DNA from: Martinezella multihospitum
Lineage (GTDB): Bacteria > Pseudomonadota > Alphaproteobacteria > Rhizobiales > Rhizobiaceae
Length of the DNA: 64,000 bases
Reading direction: 5' to 3'
Assembly (NCBI RefSeq): GCF_900094585.1
Contig: NZ_FMAG01000002.1
Location: 1-64,000 of the forward strand
Shown: one piece after another, positions 1 through 10,803 of the stretch
How positions within the stretch are numbered: position 1 is the stretch's first letter
How the letters are laid out: each line of letters starts with the position of its first letter
Made by a program: the position numbers and the translations under genes
The notes under the pieces: generated by a model
The model's input: the letters and a program-made list of their open reading frames with translations, nothing else
Databases searched by the model: none
What the model was told of the DNA's origin: nothing

Positions 1-23
1 GGGGAGAGCGACTGTCTTATCAG

Positions 24-1145
<1,122 letters not shown>

Positions 1146-1202
1146 CTACCTCTCGCTCTCGTCCGGATAATTGGTTGGTAGGGAGGCTGCAGGTGCGCCC
1201 AT

Positions 1203-1254
1203 CCCCTTCTCCCCGCTGGCGGGGAGAAGGTGGCCGAAGGCCGGATGAGGGGCT
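1203..1254. repeat. Rhizobial palindromic intergenic repeat
   Basis: An 11-bp perfect stem (CCTTCTCCCCG at 1205-1215 and its complement at 1220-1230) with a CTGG loop is followed by GGCCGAAGGCC and GGATGAGGGG. Repeats of this type are common between genes in Rhizobiaceae. It lies just after the fucU-like stop and could also act as a transcript end for the leftward frcR unit. Confidence 0.7.
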
Positions 1255-1269
1255 TTTAAGAGCGGCTCG

Positions 1270-1704
1270 CTACCCCTTCGGATAAATCACACCCTTGCGC
1301 AGGATGATGTTTCCATAGAGCCGGGGCTCGCTGGTCTGGATGAGCGCATGCGCACGCTGCACCCGCTCATAAAATTCCGCCGGCAGTAGCGGCACGACCT
1401 TGATCTCGGGCACATGCCGGGCGCAGCACTCGATCATCTCCGCATGAACGGGGTCAACTGCATCGCGGTCCTGCTTGACGGTCGCCCGGAAAATCGCCTG
1501 GGGCACGAAATCGTCGATCGGCAGCACGCTCAGCACGGCATCGAGCACGGGAATGACGCCGTGACCATCGAGGCGGATGAGACGGCGTCCATGTTCGAGA
1601 CCGGGATAATTGCCGTCGACGAGGGCGATCTCGTCGCCGTGGCCCATAGCGCGTAGCGTCGCCAGAAGTTCCGGGCTCAACAGCGGGTCAATGCCCTTCA
1701 GCAT
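1270..1704 (-). CDS. RbsD/FucU-family sugar mutarotase-like protein
   Basis: 144 residues, the usual size for RbsD/FucU proteins, which interconvert anomers of fucose or ribose. The start MLKGIDPLLSPELL and the motif MGHGDEIALVD, followed near the C-terminus by YGNIILRKGV, match the FucU branch better than RbsD. The start at 1704 overlaps the end of frcR by 17 bp, so the two are probably translationally coupled. Its place in the regulator transcript beside the fructose transporter suggests a role in hexose anomer handling. The substrate is not shown by sequence. Confidence 0.85.
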   Translation of the reverse strand: MLKGIDPLLSPELLATLRAMGHGDEIALVDGNYPGLEHGRRLIRLDGHGVIPVLDAVLSVLPIDDFVPQAIFRATVKQDRDAVDPVHAEMIECCARHVPEIKVVPLLPAEFYERVQRAHALIQTSEPRLYGNIILRKGVIYPKG

Positions 1705-2935
1705 GCTCAATCTCCTTGAAAAGAACGTTTTGGTCGATGAGGTAGCGCGCGAAGATCGGCAGGCTGGCGCCGCCGATGGCGCGGGCCTGCGGCCCCACGG
1801 CGCCCTCGATGATATCGGGCATGACGACGCCCTGAAGATCGAGTTCCGCAGCTGCCTTGATGGTTGCGCGCACCACGCGTTCCCGCACCCAGTCGGGGAA
1901 GCCGCCATCGATGACGGCGGCACTGAAATCGAGTACCGAGGCGGAGGCGACGATCGCCTGTGCCAATGCCTTGGCCGTATCCTGTATCCAGACCTCCAGC
2001 GGCTCGCCGAAATCGATCCAATTATCCGCCGAATACCAGAGGGGGCGTGGATCGAAACCATGATCCCGCAATAGGTTTTCCAGCACGAAGATCGAGGCGA
2101 TCTCCAGCAGCTGCCGGTTCTCGCCGTTGCGGCCGCGCACGGGCAGGGGGCCGAGCGCGCCGGCCGTCCCGGTCCGGCCAACAAAGACGGATGAATTCAG
2201 GACGATGCCGCCGCCGATGAAGGAGCCGATGAAGAAATAGACGAAATCCGGATAATGCGGGCCGACACCGAAGACCAGCTCGGCACCGCAGGCGCTGGTG
2301 GCGTCATTCTGCAGGAAGACAGGATAAGCGACGCGCGAGGCGATTTCGGTTCTCAGATCGAAGCCGCGCCAGGCATCCATCGCGCCGGGTGGGGCACCCA
2401 CCTGCTCGGCCCAGTTCCAGAGCTCGAAAGGTGCTGCGACGCCCATTCCGGCAATCTTGCGGCGCTGGTCCTCATTGAGACGTCCTTCCAATTCCTTGAT
2501 GCCGGCCGTGACGAAGGCGATGATGTCTTGGGGCAGGGGATAGGGGTATGTCTGATGGAGTTGCATCCTGATGCCGCCGACAAAGTCCATCAGCACGAGG
2601 TCGGCGCTGCGCCGGCCGATCTTGACGCCGAAGGAGAGCACCGCATCCGGATTGAGCCGCATGGGAATGGATGGCTGGCCGACACGGCCACGCACCGGCG
2701 CATCGCGCGATAGCAGCCCATCCTTCTCCAGCGCCCGCATGATGACGGAGACTGTCTGCGCCGAAAGCCCGCTGCGTCGAGCGATATCGGCCTTCGACAA
2801 GGCGTCGTGGCGGCGCACGAGCGATAGCACGAGCCGTTCGTTATGGGCGCGCACGCCAAGCTGGTTCGCGCCCCCTGAGGGGTCGAGAATCGCTGGCGTT
2901 GTGGGTGTGTCCTCCGGGTCGTGCACGAGAGACAT
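1688..2935 (-). CDS. frcR: ROK-family transcriptional regulator of fructose uptake (FrcR-like)
   Basis: A ROK-type repressor with an N-terminal winged helix (about residues 35-75, ALSKADIARRSGLSAQTVS) and a C-terminal sugar-kinase-like domain of the ROK fold. The start at 2935 (MSLVHDPED) has GGAG seven bases upstream; a longer frame to 2986 lacks such a site. It is transcribed divergently from frcB, the known arrangement of frcR and frcBCAK in Sinorhizobium meliloti. A palindrome at 2990-3002 in the shared promoter is a candidate operator. Which ligand relieves repression is inferred from context only. Confidence 0.87.
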   Translation of the reverse strand: MSLVHDPEDTPTTPAILDPSGGANQLGVRAHNERLVLSLVRRHDALSKADIARRSGLSAQTVSVIMRALEKDGLLSRDAPVRGRVGQPSIPMRLNPDAVLSFGVKIGRRSADLVLMDFVGGIRMQLHQTYPYPLPQDIIAFVTAGIKELEGRLNEDQRRKIAGMGVAAPFELWNWAEQVGAPPGAMDAWRGFDLRTEIASRVAYPVFLQNDATSACGAELVFGVGPHYPDFVYFFIGSFIGGGIVLNSSVFVGRTGTAGALGPLPVRGRNGENRQLLEIASIFVLENLLRDHGFDPRPLWYSADNWIDFGEPLEVWIQDTAKALAQAIVASASVLDFSAAVIDGGFPDWVRERVVRATIKAAAELDLQGVVMPDIIEGAVGPQARAIGGASLPIFARYLIDQNVLFKEIEHAEGH

Positions 2936-2989
2936 GGGCCTGCTCCTTCCATCATGGCCATGCCTGATTTTTTTCCAGAATGCCACATC

Positions 2990-3046
2990 GAATTAATAAT
3001 TCAATCCGATTTATTTATTGACAGCTGGAAATCTTTAGGCTCAGAT
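2990..3046 (+). promoter_or_regulatory. frcB promoter and candidate FrcR operator
   Basis: Perfect palindrome GAATTA-A-TAATTC at 2990-3002, then TTGACA at 3018-3023, a 17-bp spacer and TCAGAT at 3041-3046. The palindrome sits 15 bp upstream of the -35 element, in the gap between divergent frcR and frcB. The -35 is perfect; the -10 matches three of six positions. Confidence 0.55.
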
Positions 3047-3181
3047 ATGGGGGTAGGAGATGCGCATATGGCCGTGGAGGAGGTCCGCTGGAAATAATCC
3101 GACAGGCATGGCGCGTCTTCAAGCCGGGTTCAGGCCCGGGGCTGCCGGAAGGTCCGGCTTTTCAAACATCGGGAGGATTGA

Positions 3182-4207
3182 ATGAAGAAATCTGTTATTT
3201 CCGCAGCAGTCGCCGCTCTGGCGATCGGCGTTGCATTTGCAGCACCTGCCAAGGCTGCCGGCGTTTCCGCCTGCCTCATCACCAAGACCGATACGAATCC
3301 CTTCTTCGTCAAGATGAAGGAAGGCGCGACCGCCAAGGCCAAGGAACTCGGCGTGACGCTGAAGTCCTATGCCGGCAAGATCGATGGCGACAGTGAAAGT
3401 CAGGTTGCCGCGATCGAGAGCTGCATCGCCGATGGTGCGAAGGGCATCCTGATCACCGCATCCGACACCAAGGGCATCGTTCCCTCGGTCAAGAAGGCAC
3501 GCGATGCCGGCCTGCTGGTGATTGCGCTGGACACGCCGCTTGAGCCGGCCGATGCCGCCGACGCCACCTTTGCCACGGACAATCTGCTTGCCGGCAAGCT
3601 CGTTGGCCAGTGGGCCAAGGAAACGCTGGGCGACAAGGCCAAGGATGCCAAGATCGGCTTCCTCGATCTGACGCCGTCGCAGCCGTCGGTCGATGTTCTG
3701 CGCGACCAGGGCTTCATGATCGGCTTCGGCATCGACCCGAAGGACCCGAACAAGATCGGCGACGAAACCGATCCGCGCATCGTCGGCCATGATGTCACCA
3801 ACGGTAATGAAGAAGGCGGCCGCAAGGCCATGGAAAACCTTCTGCAGAAGGATTCCAGCATCAACGTCATCCACACGATCAACGAGCCGGCTGCAACCGG
3901 CGCCTATCAGGCCCTGAAGGCCGTCGGCCTCGAAAAGCAGGTGTTGATCGTTTCCATCGACGGCGGCTGCCCGGGCGTCAAGTCGGTCAAGGATGGCGTG
4001 ATCGGCGCAACTGCCCAGCAGTATCCGCTGATGATGGCGGCCCTCGGCGTTGAGGCGATCAAGAAGTTCGCCGATAGCGGCGAGAAGCCGAAGCCGACCG
4101 AAGGCAAGACCTTCTTCGACACCGGCGTTTCCCTGGTGACGGACAAGCCGGTTTCCGGCCTGAAGTCCATCGATACCAAGGAAGGCCTCAACAAGTGCTG
4201 GGGCTAA
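3182..4207 (+). CDS. frcB: Fructose ABC transporter periplasmic binding protein
   Basis: 341 residues with a cleavable signal peptide ([20 protein letters not shown], cut near AKA-AG) and a type-I periplasmic sugar-binding fold (Peripla_BP_4). GGGAGG precedes the ATG. It captures fructose, and in S. meliloti also ribose and mannose, and delivers it to FrcC/FrcA. First gene of frcBCAK. A hairpin follows the gene, as is typical where the binding protein must be made in excess over the membrane parts. Confidence 0.9.
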   Translation: MKKSVISAAVAALAIGVAFAAPAKAAGVSACLITKTDTNPFFVKMKEGATAKAKELGVTLKSYAGKIDGDSESQVAAIESCIADGAKGILITASDTKGIVPSVKKARDAGLLVIALDTPLEPADAADATFATDNLLAGKLVGQWAKETLGDKAKDAKIGFLDLTPSQPSVDVLRDQGFMIGFGIDPKDPNKIGDETDPRIVGHDVTNGNEEGGRKAMENLLQKDSSINVIHTINEPAATGAYQALKAVGLEKQVLIVSIDGGCPGVKSVKDGVIGATAQQYPLMMAALGVEAIKKFADSGEKPKPTEGKTFFDTGVSLVTDKPVSGLKSIDTKEGLNKCWG

Positions 4208-4238
4208 GCTCCTCACGAATGTGATATAGTCCCTTCGG

Positions 4239-4269
4239 GAGCCGCGTCATGCGCCTGCTGGCGCGGCTC
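4239..4269 (+). terminator. Intercistronic stem-loop between frcB and frcC
   Basis: GAGCCGCG at 4239-4246 pairs perfectly with CGCGGCTC at 4262-4269 around a 15-nt loop. There is no T-run, so it is more likely an RNA-stabilising or partial-termination element that raises frcB over frcCAK than a full stop. Confidence 0.6.
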
Positions 4270-4379
4270 TTTGACAGGGAGCAGACAATCGCAACAGTCA
4301 CGTCGGTCGGGCTCAGATCCTGGCTGGCCCCTAACAGCCGGCGGTTTCCGCGCATGTGCGCGGTGGCGGAGGAATAATT

Positions 4380-5444
4380 ATGTCCGGAGCACAGGAATTC
4401 GAACGTGTTCTCGACGGTAGCGACAAGAACGTCGCTTCGTTCGAGCGCAACGATGTCTCTCTTTTGAAGCGGGTGCAGCATTTTCTGCATTCGACGCCGG
4501 CGGCGGTGCCGCTGATCGTTCTGGTGCTGGCGATCGTGATCTTCGGCATCACCATCGGTGGAAAGTTCTTTTCTGCCTATACGCTGACGCTCATCCTGCA
4601 GCAGATCGCCATCGTCGGTATTCTCGGCGCGGCCCAAACACTGGTCATCCTGACTGCCGGTATCGATCTCTCGATCGGCGTCATCATGGTTATCTCCTCG
4701 GTCGTCATGGGCAATGTCGCCGTGACATATGGCCTGCCGACGCCCATCGCGGTCGTCGCCGGCATGATCGTGGGCGGCCTCTGCGGGCTGCTCAACGGCT
4801 TCCTCGTCGCCAATATGAAGCTGCCGCCGTTCATCGTGACGCTCGGCACGTGGAATATCGTCATGGCGACGAACTTCATCTATTCGGCCAATGAAACCAT
4901 CCGCGACACCGATGTCGATGAAAAGGCGCCGCTGCTGCATCTGTTCGCCGCGAGCTTCCGTGTCGGCGGTGCCGTGCTGACCCTCGGCGTCATCGCCATG
5001 GTGCTCCTCGTCATCGGCCTCTGGTATGTCCTCAATCACACCGCCTGGGGCAGGCATGTCTATGCCGTTGGCGACGATCCGGAGGCGGCGAAACTCGCCG
5101 GTATCCAGACCAAGAAGGTTCTTCTCGCAGTCTATGGCGTGTCGGGACTGATCGCAGCGCTTGCCGCCTGGGTCTCCATCGGCCGCAACGGCTCGGTCTC
5201 GCCGTCTTCCGCAGTGACCGATTTCAATCTTCAGGCAATCACCGCAACCGTGATCGGCGGCATCTCGCTCTTCGGCGGCCGCGGCTCGATCCTCGGCACG
5301 CTCTTTGGCGCCATGATCGTCGGTGTCGTTTCCATGGGCCTCAACATGCTCGGCGCCGACCCGCAATGGAAGGTGCTTCTGACCGGCGTTCTCATCATCG
5401 GCGCCGTCGCGATCGATCAATGGATCAGAAAGGTATCGGCATGA
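4380..5444 (+). CDS. frcC: Fructose ABC transporter permease
   Basis: 354 residues, multiple hydrophobic segments, BPD_transp_2 (RbsC-like) family. The conserved LTAGIDLSIG region lies near residue 100 and the family motif GGRGSILGTLFGA near the C-terminus. The start at 4380 (MSGAQEF) is preceded by GGAGGAAT; the frame runs further up without a ribosome site. The last bases overlap the frcA start in ATGA, so FrcC and FrcA are translationally coupled. It forms the inner-membrane channel of the Frc importer. Confidence 0.9.
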   Translation: MSGAQEFERVLDGSDKNVASFERNDVSLLKRVQHFLHSTPAAVPLIVLVLAIVIFGITIGGKFFSAYTLTLILQQIAIVGILGAAQTLVILTAGIDLSIGVIMVISSVVMGNVAVTYGLPTPIAVVAGMIVGGLCGLLNGFLVANMKLPPFIVTLGTWNIVMATNFIYSANETIRDTDVDEKAPLLHLFAASFRVGGAVLTLGVIAMVLLVIGLWYVLNHTAWGRHVYAVGDDPEAAKLAGIQTKKVLLAVYGVSGLIAALAAWVSIGRNGSVSPSSAVTDFNLQAITATVIGGISLFGGRGSILGTLFGAMIVGVVSMGLNMLGADPQWKVLLTGVLIIGAVAIDQWIRKVSA

Positions 5445-6229
5445 CCACGACCGGCGAACCCATCCTTACTGCCCGCGGTCTCGTCAAGCGTTATGGCCGC
5501 GTGACCGCCCTCGACAATGCCGATTTCGATCTCTATCCCGGCGAGATTCTTGCCGTGATCGGTGACAACGGCGCCGGCAAGTCCTCGCTGATCAAGGCGA
5601 TCTCCGGCGCGGTCACCCCCGACGAGGGCGAGATCAAGCTGGAAGGCAAGACCGTTCACTTCCGCTCGCCCATGGAGGCGCGGGAGGCCGGCATCGAAAC
5701 GGTCTACCAGAACCTGGCCCTGTCGCCGGCGCTCTCGATCGCCGACAACATGTTCCTCGGCCGCGAAGTGCGCAGGCCGGGCATTCTCGGCTCCGTGTTC
5801 CGGATGCTCGACCGCCCGGCCATGGAAAAGCGCGCTCGCGACAAGCTCTCGGAACTCGGCTTGATGACGATCCAGAACATCAATCAGGCGGTGGAAACTC
5901 TCTCTGGCGGCCAGCGCCAGGGTGTCGCCGTCGCCCGCGCTGCCGCCTTCGGCTCCAAGGTCGTCATCATGGACGAACCGACGGCAGCCCTTGGCGTCAA
6001 GGAAAGCCGCAAGGTCCTTGAACTCATCCTCGATGTGCGTGCGCGCGGCTTGCCGATCGTCTTGATCTCGCACAATATGCCGCACGTCTTCGAGGTTGCG
6101 GATCGCATTCACATCCATCGCCTTGGACGACGCCTGACCGTCATCAATCCCAAGGATTATTCCATGTCCGATGCTGTTGCCTTCATGACCGGTGCCAAGG
6201 CTCCGCCGGTCGAGAATGTTGCTGCATGA
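5441..6229 (+). CDS. frcA: Fructose ABC transporter ATP-binding protein
   Basis: 262 residues with one nucleotide-binding domain, unlike the double-domain RbsA/XylG proteins. Walker A GDNGAGKSS, Q-loop VYQNLAL, signature LSGGQRQG, Walker B VVIMDEPTAAL and the H-loop LISHNM are all intact. Both ends overlap neighbours by ATGA (frcC upstream, frcK downstream). It powers fructose import with FrcC. The single-domain architecture fits the S. meliloti FrcA type. Confidence 0.92.
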   Translation: MTTTGEPILTARGLVKRYGRVTALDNADFDLYPGEILAVIGDNGAGKSSLIKAISGAVTPDEGEIKLEGKTVHFRSPMEAREAGIETVYQNLALSPALSIADNMFLGREVRRPGILGSVFRMLDRPAMEKRARDKLSELGLMTIQNINQAVETLSGGQRQGVAVARAAAFGSKVVIMDEPTAALGVKESRKVLELILDVRARGLPIVLISHNMPHVFEVADRIHIHRLGRRLTVINPKDYSMSDAVAFMTGAKAPPVENVAA

Positions 6230-6858
6230 GCGTCTCTCTTGATGATGTTGCCGGCGAGATCATCGCACGCGCCGGCAATATGAAACGTTTCCTGGTCGCG
6301 ATTGCCGGCCCTCCCGGCGCCGGCAAGTCGACACTAGCCGACAATGTTGCCAAGGCGTTGAAGGTGAGGGGCGAAAGCGCCGAAGTCCTGCCGATGGACG
6401 GCTTCCATATGGACAATGCCGTGCTGATCGAGAAGGGACTTTTGAAGCGGAAGGGCGTGCCGGACAGTTTCGACGTGCGCGCCTTCCTCGATATCGTCAA
6501 GGCCGTGCGCGCTGCCGATCAGGAGGTTCTCGTGCCGGTCTTCGACCGTTCGCGAGAGATTGCGATCGCCTCTGCCCGCATCGTCTCGGCCGATCATCGC
6601 TTCATCGTCATCGAGGGCAATTATCTGCTGTTCAGCCAGGGAAAGTGGGCGGAGCTGGAAGGCATGTTCGATTATTCGATTATGCTCGCCCCGCCGATGG
6701 ACGTGCTGGAAGAGCGGCTGTGGGCGCGCTGGCGGGGCTACGATCTTGATGAAGAGGCGGCCGGCGCCAAGGTTTATGGCAACGATCTGCCGAACGGCCG
6801 TCTGATTCTGGAGAACCGCCGCCAAGCTGATGTCACCATCGACATCGTGCAGGATTGA
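6226..6858 (+). CDS. frcK: FrcK-like P-loop kinase
   Basis: 210 residues with a P-loop GPPGAGKST near residue 30 and a uridine-kinase/pantothenate-kinase-like fold ([21 protein letters not shown]). It is the last gene of frcBCAK and overlaps frcA by ATGA. The S. meliloti equivalent is called FrcK; its exact substrate is not settled. Whether it phosphorylates imported sugar or a nucleoside-type compound cannot be read from sequence. A dedicated fructokinase (frk) lies about 5.5 kb downstream. Confidence 0.82.
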   Translation: MSVSLDDVAGEIIARAGNMKRFLVAIAGPPGAGKSTLADNVAKALKVRGESAEVLPMDGFHMDNAVLIEKGLLKRKGVPDSFDVRAFLDIVKAVRAADQEVLVPVFDRSREIAIASARIVSADHRFIVIEGNYLLFSQGKWAELEGMFDYSIMLAPPMDVLEERLWARWRGYDLDEEAAGAKVYGNDLPNGRLILENRRQADVTIDIVQD

Positions 6859-7000
6859 CCTTGCCTCTCATTTAACCGCCGTCGCGGATTGTTTTGCGGG
6901 GGCGTATGGTGCTATCGAAGCGCGATATCAAAGAGTGCGATCCCGAAGAGGCCGACGGTTTCCAGACAGGATCGTGCTCGCATTGCCAGAGGTCGCGCCC

Positions 7001-8041
7001 ATGCAAAAGCTCACCATCCGCCGTCCTGACGACTGGCATCTGCATTTGCGTGACGGAGCCATGCTGGAGGGCGTGATTGCCGATACCTCCAGGCATTTTG
7101 CCCGCGCCATCATCATGCCCAATCTCGTGCCGCCGGTCGTGACCACAGCGGATGCGACCGCCTATCGCGAGCGCATCTTGAAAGCGCTGCCGGCGGGCGA
7201 TCGGTTCGAACCGCTGATGACGCTCTATCTTACCGAACACACCAGCCCCGACGATGTGGAAGAGGGCAAGAAGAGCGGCCTCATATCAGCCGTCAAGCTT
7301 TATCCGGCCGGTGCGACGACCAATTCGCACGGCGGCGTGCGTGATCTGAACAAGGCAATGCCGGTGCTGGAGCGCATGGCGAAGATCGGCCTGCCACTCT
7401 GCGTCCATGGCGAGGTGACGACGCCGGAGGTGGATATTTTCGATCGCGAGGCCGTGTTCATCGAGACGGTGCTCGATCCGTTGCGCCAGCGCCTGCCGGA
7501 ACTGAAGGTCACCATGGAGCACGTGACCACGTCGGATGGCGTCAACTACATCAAATCGGCAAGGGCAAATCTCGCCGGCTCCATCACGACGCATCACCTG
7601 ATCATCAATCGCAATGCCATCCTCGTCGGCGGCATCCGCCCGCATTATTACTGCCTGCCGGTCGCCAAACGTGAAAGCCATCGTCTGGCGCTGCGTGCGG
7701 CGGCAACGAGCGGAGACGCCAGGTTCTTCCTCGGCACGGATTCGGCGCCGCATGTCGATCCGCTGAAGGAATGCGCCTGCGGCTGCGCCGGCATTTACAC
7801 GTCGATCAACACCATGAGCTGCCTTGCGCATGTCTTCGAGCAGGAAGGCGCGCTGGACAGGCTCGAAGCCTTTGCTTCGCTGAACGGTCCGGCCTGGTAT
7901 GGCCTGCCTGTCAACGAGGATAGCATCACGCTCGTACGACGGCCCGAGGTTCTTACCTTCCCGGCCAGGATCGAAACTGGCGCCGGTCCGGTCACCGTCT
8001 TCGACCCGATGTTCCCTTTGCACTGGGACGTCGAGATTTAA
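7001..8041 (+). CDS. pyrC: Dihydroorotase, class II
   Basis: 346 residues, close to the E. coli PyrC length. Converts carbamoyl-aspartate to dihydroorotate in pyrimidine synthesis. Zinc ligands of the [10 protein letters not shown] motif, the lysine to be carboxylated in AVKLYPAG, later His ligands (LCVHGEV, MEHVTT) and the Asp of LGTDSAPH are present. The start [12 protein letters not shown] is preceded by AGAGG; the upstream open frame to 6830 overlaps frcK and is not needed. It follows frcK by 142 bp and probably has its own promoter. Confidence 0.93.
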   Translation: MQKLTIRRPDDWHLHLRDGAMLEGVIADTSRHFARAIIMPNLVPPVVTTADATAYRERILKALPAGDRFEPLMTLYLTEHTSPDDVEEGKKSGLISAVKLYPAGATTNSHGGVRDLNKAMPVLERMAKIGLPLCVHGEVTTPEVDIFDREAVFIETVLDPLRQRLPELKVTMEHVTTSDGVNYIKSARANLAGSITTHHLIINRNAILVGGIRPHYYCLPVAKRESHRLALRAAATSGDARFFLGTDSAPHVDPLKECACGCAGIYTSINTMSCLAHVFEQEGALDRLEAFASLNGPAWYGLPVNEDSITLVRRPEVLTFPARIETGAGPVTVFDPMFPLHWDVEI

Positions 8042-8237
8042 TTTAAGATAAATCTACATAAGCAAATATAAATACATTAGGGATGTATTGCGACACTCCA
8101 TTGGTGTATGCCGCAATTTGGAACGTATATTTTGTTGAAATACATTTTCTTTATTATTTGCCGTAACTAATTTGATACCCCTAGCGGCCTAGCGTGGCAG
8201 CAATCCCCTGCGGTAGAAACCAAACCGTTGAAAGAGC

Positions 8238-9392
8238 ATGATGCTGGTCGATTACAACTCGCTTCTTTTGGCCCTCGGCGTTTCCGCGTCATGCCTTGCG
8301 GTCACCTTGGTCGGAAGCTGGTTTTCGCGCCGGCCCGATACTTTTCTCCTGACCTGTTCGGCCGGTCTGGTGCCGCTCGTCGGCGGTATCTTCATCTACG
8401 GTTCCTATGTCGATACGCCGCGCCCGTTTTTCGCGATTCTGACCTTCGTGCTGTTCTTTATCGGCTTCGCGGCGATCTGGGCGGCGGGCTATCAGTTCCG
8501 CAAGCGCCGTTTTTCCAAAATCCGCTTCGTCCTCGGTTGCCTGATGGGTGTGACCGCATCGGTCGGGCCGATGCTGGCCGGTTATGACGGGTTGGCCTTC
8601 ATCGGTGACAATCTTGTCATCTGCATTCTTCTGCTTCTGACGGCGCGCGAATATTGGCTGAGCCGGCGCGAGGCGCCGACGCCGCTCTATGGCATTACCG
8701 CGCTTTACACTCTGACGGCGATTTCCTTCGCGCTGTGCGCGGCCGTGTTGATCGCCGATGGCAAGCTGGTGCTCGGTCACGCGCCCAACAATTGGGCGGA
8801 GGATTTGAGCCTTGCGATCTGCATTGCCGGAATGACCGGGATCGGTGCGCTGTCGCTGGCCCTGCATCAGTGGCGTCAGGCCGCCTTTCACCGTCAAGAG
8901 GCGATCACCGACTCCTTGACCGGGTTGCTCAATCGCCGCGCGCTGTTCGATCTCTACGGCCGCCGGTCCTTCGGTCCCTCGATGGCCGTCATCATCTTCG
9001 ACATAGATCGCTTCAAGACGATCAACGATCAGCATGGCCACGCCGCCGGCGATCTCGTACTCAAGCTTTTCGGCGAGGAACTTTCCTTCGGCTTGCGTTC
9101 TTCCGACACGGTGGCGCGTCTTGGCGGCGAGGAATTTGCGCTCGTTCTCGACAATGCCCTGCCGGGTCGTGCGGAGCAGGTGGCCGAGCGGGTGCGCGAT
9201 GCCTTTGCGGCACGAGTGGTCAATATCGAAGATAAATCTTTCGCCTGCACCGTCAGCGCGGGCGTCGCGACCGGCACAGCCAAAGGGCTCGGCTTTGACG
9301 ATGTGCTTCGCGCCGCCGACAAGGCACTTTATGAGGCAAAGCGAAACGGCCGCAACCGTGTGGAGGTTGCGGCCTATCTGCGGGCGGTCTAG
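8238..9392 (+). CDS. Membrane-bound diguanylate cyclase (GGDEF)
   Basis: 384 residues. The N-terminal 200 or so residues are strongly hydrophobic with several predicted membrane segments and no recognisable sensor domain. The C-terminal GGDEF domain has an intact GGEEF active site (near residue 297) and, five residues before it, the RxxD inhibitory site (RSSD), so it should make c-di-GMP under product feedback. The DSLTGLLNRRAL entry motif is present. The 196-bp region upstream is AT-rich and carries an imperfect hairpin (ATTGCG...CGCAAT near 8087-8117). Start may be 8238 or 8241. Confidence 0.92.
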   Translation: MMLVDYNSLLLALGVSASCLAVTLVGSWFSRRPDTFLLTCSAGLVPLVGGIFIYGSYVDTPRPFFAILTFVLFFIGFAAIWAAGYQFRKRRFSKIRFVLGCLMGVTASVGPMLAGYDGLAFIGDNLVICILLLLTAREYWLSRREAPTPLYGITALYTLTAISFALCAAVLIADGKLVLGHAPNNWAEDLSLAICIAGMTGIGALSLALHQWRQAAFHRQEAITDSLTGLLNRRALFDLYGRRSFGPSMAVIIFDIDRFKTINDQHGHAAGDLVLKLFGEELSFGLRSSDTVARLGGEEFALVLDNALPGRAEQVAERVRDAFAARVVNIEDKSFACTVSAGVATGTAKGLGFDDVLRAADKALYEAKRNGRNRVEVAAYLRAV

Positions 9393-9431
9393 CCGGTCGT
9401 TTTCGGCTGGTTGCCCATCATCTCCAGGCTT

Positions 9432-9911
9432 TCAGAACAGAGCCTTCACGAAAGCGCATGCGGCGAGCAGCGAGGCGACCGTGCGCACATGATTCCACCG
9501 CGTCCAGTCGACGAGATAGGTCGACCAAAGCTGTGCCGACTCGGCCGAATGACCGTCGACCTTATCGAGCGCATCGTTCAGGGGCACATTGAACACCATC
9601 GTCGAAAGCAGGCTGGCGACGATATAGAGTGCAGCGCCTACCAGCATCATCATGCTGGTGCCTCCCCGCCAGTAAAGAATGGCCATCACGGCGATGAAGA
9701 CCGACAGCGCTGCCGTCAGCAGGAACAGCATGATGAAGGGCGAGCGCACGATCGTCGTGTTGATCGATTGCATGGCGGCGATCCCCTGATCGACGGGGAG
9801 GCGGGCGAAGGCCTGCATGATGAAAGTCGAGAAAGCGAAATAGACGCCGGCGAGAAGCCCGCCGCTGAGCGCCGCGACGACGAGAGCGATATTCGTGATC
9901 GGGAAGGTCAT
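9432..9911 (-). CDS. DUF1772 (anthrone-oxygenase-like) membrane protein
   Basis: 159 residues with four hydrophobic segments, and the AGVYFAFSTFIM and PLNDAL patterns of DUF1772 proteins. No catalytic role is established for bacterial members. It overlaps the preceding NmrA-like gene by 4 bp and is in the unit facing a TetR regulator, so both are probably induced by the same small molecule. Confidence 0.8.
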   Translation of the reverse strand: MTFPITNIALVVAALSGGLLAGVYFAFSTFIMQAFARLPVDQGIAAMQSINTTIVRSPFIMLFLLTAALSVFIAVMAILYWRGGTSMMMLVGAALYIVASLLSTMVFNVPLNDALDKVDGHSAESAQLWSTYLVDWTRWNHVRTVASLLAACAFVKALF

Positions 9912-10738
9912 GATTGGACACTCCAGATGCCGGTTGCGGCGGTTTCACGGGCATAGTCGGAAAAGTCTTTCGGTTGCCTGCCGAGGATCTGGCTGATGCC
10001 ATCCATGACAGGCGAGTTGCGGCCGTCGAGAACCTGCGTGAAAAGCTCATGCAGAAGATCGGTCGTCTCTCGCGGCAGGCCGTAAGCCGTCATCTCGGCG
10101 ATGAAGGCGCCGATCGGAACCGTTTCGTATTTGATGGTCCTGTTCGAAGCCGTCGCGATTTCGGAAACCGCCTGGCGGAAGGTCAACGCGCGGGGTCCCG
10201 TCAGTTCGTAGGTTTGGTTGCGATGACGCGGATCGATAAGGCATTCGACGGCCGCATTCGCGATGTCGTCTGCGTCGATGAAAGGCTCAGGGACATCGCC
10301 GGCTGGCAGAGCGAGCTTGCCCTGCAAAAGGCCGTCCACGAAGGCGCCCTCGCTGAAATTCTGGTTGAACCAGCTGGCGCGCAGCACCGTGTAGCCGATG
10401 CCGGTAGCCTTGAGTTTCTCCTCGCTGCGAACGGCTCCGTCTTCACCACGTCCGGAAAGCAGCACGATGTGCTCCACGCCCGCCTCGATAGCGGCTTTCG
10501 CCAGGGCACCGATGGCCTCCGCCGCCCAATCGACCGAAAGGTCCGGCTGGAACGTGACATAAGCGGCGGAAGTGCCTTCCAGCGCTTGATGCCAGGTGCT
10601 GCGCTCCTGCCAATCGAAGCGCGGTGTCGTTGAGCGGGAGGCTGCGCGAGCCGCGATGCCGCGCTCCTTCAGCCGCTCGGCGACCCGGCCGCCGGTCTTT
10701 CCCAATCCACCGATGATGGCAACAGGTGAGATCTGCAT
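9908..10738 (-). CDS. NmrA-like NAD(P)-binding oxidoreductase
   Basis: 276 residues, an atypical short-chain dehydrogenase of the NmrA/azoreductase-like group. The dinucleotide motif near the N-terminus is IIGGLGKTGGRV (GxxGxxG-type). It is probably an NAD(P)H-dependent quinone or azo-compound reductase, or a redox sensor; the sequence does not separate these. First gene of a leftward pair with the DUF1772 gene, divergent from tetR across a 99-bp gap holding repeated operator-like sequence. Confidence 0.82.
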   Translation of the reverse strand: MQISPVAIIGGLGKTGGRVAERLKERGIAARAASRSTTPRFDWQERSTWHQALEGTSAAYVTFQPDLSVDWAAEAIGALAKAAIEAGVEHIVLLSGRGEDGAVRSEEKLKATGIGYTVLRASWFNQNFSEGAFVDGLLQGKLALPAGDVPEPFIDADDIANAAVECLIDPRHRNQTYELTGPRALTFRQAVSEIATASNRTIKYETVPIGAFIAEMTAYGLPRETTDLLHELFTQVLDGRNSPVMDGISQILGRQPKDFSDYARETAATGIWSVQS

Positions 10739-10757
10739 TTCAAACTCCTCCGGTGCA

Positions 10758-10803
10758 AAATGTGATAAATTCTCTCATTTGCGAAATGTGATAAACTCTC
10801 TTA
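10758..10803. promoter_or_regulatory. Tandem operator-like direct repeat between NmrA gene and tetR
   Basis: Two 20-bp copies, AAATGTGATAAATTCTCTCA at 10758-10777 and AAATGTGATAAACTCTCTTA at 10784-10803, differ at two positions and start 26 bp apart. They occupy the divergent promoter, a typical position for autoregulatory TetR binding on both genes. Confidence 0.65.
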
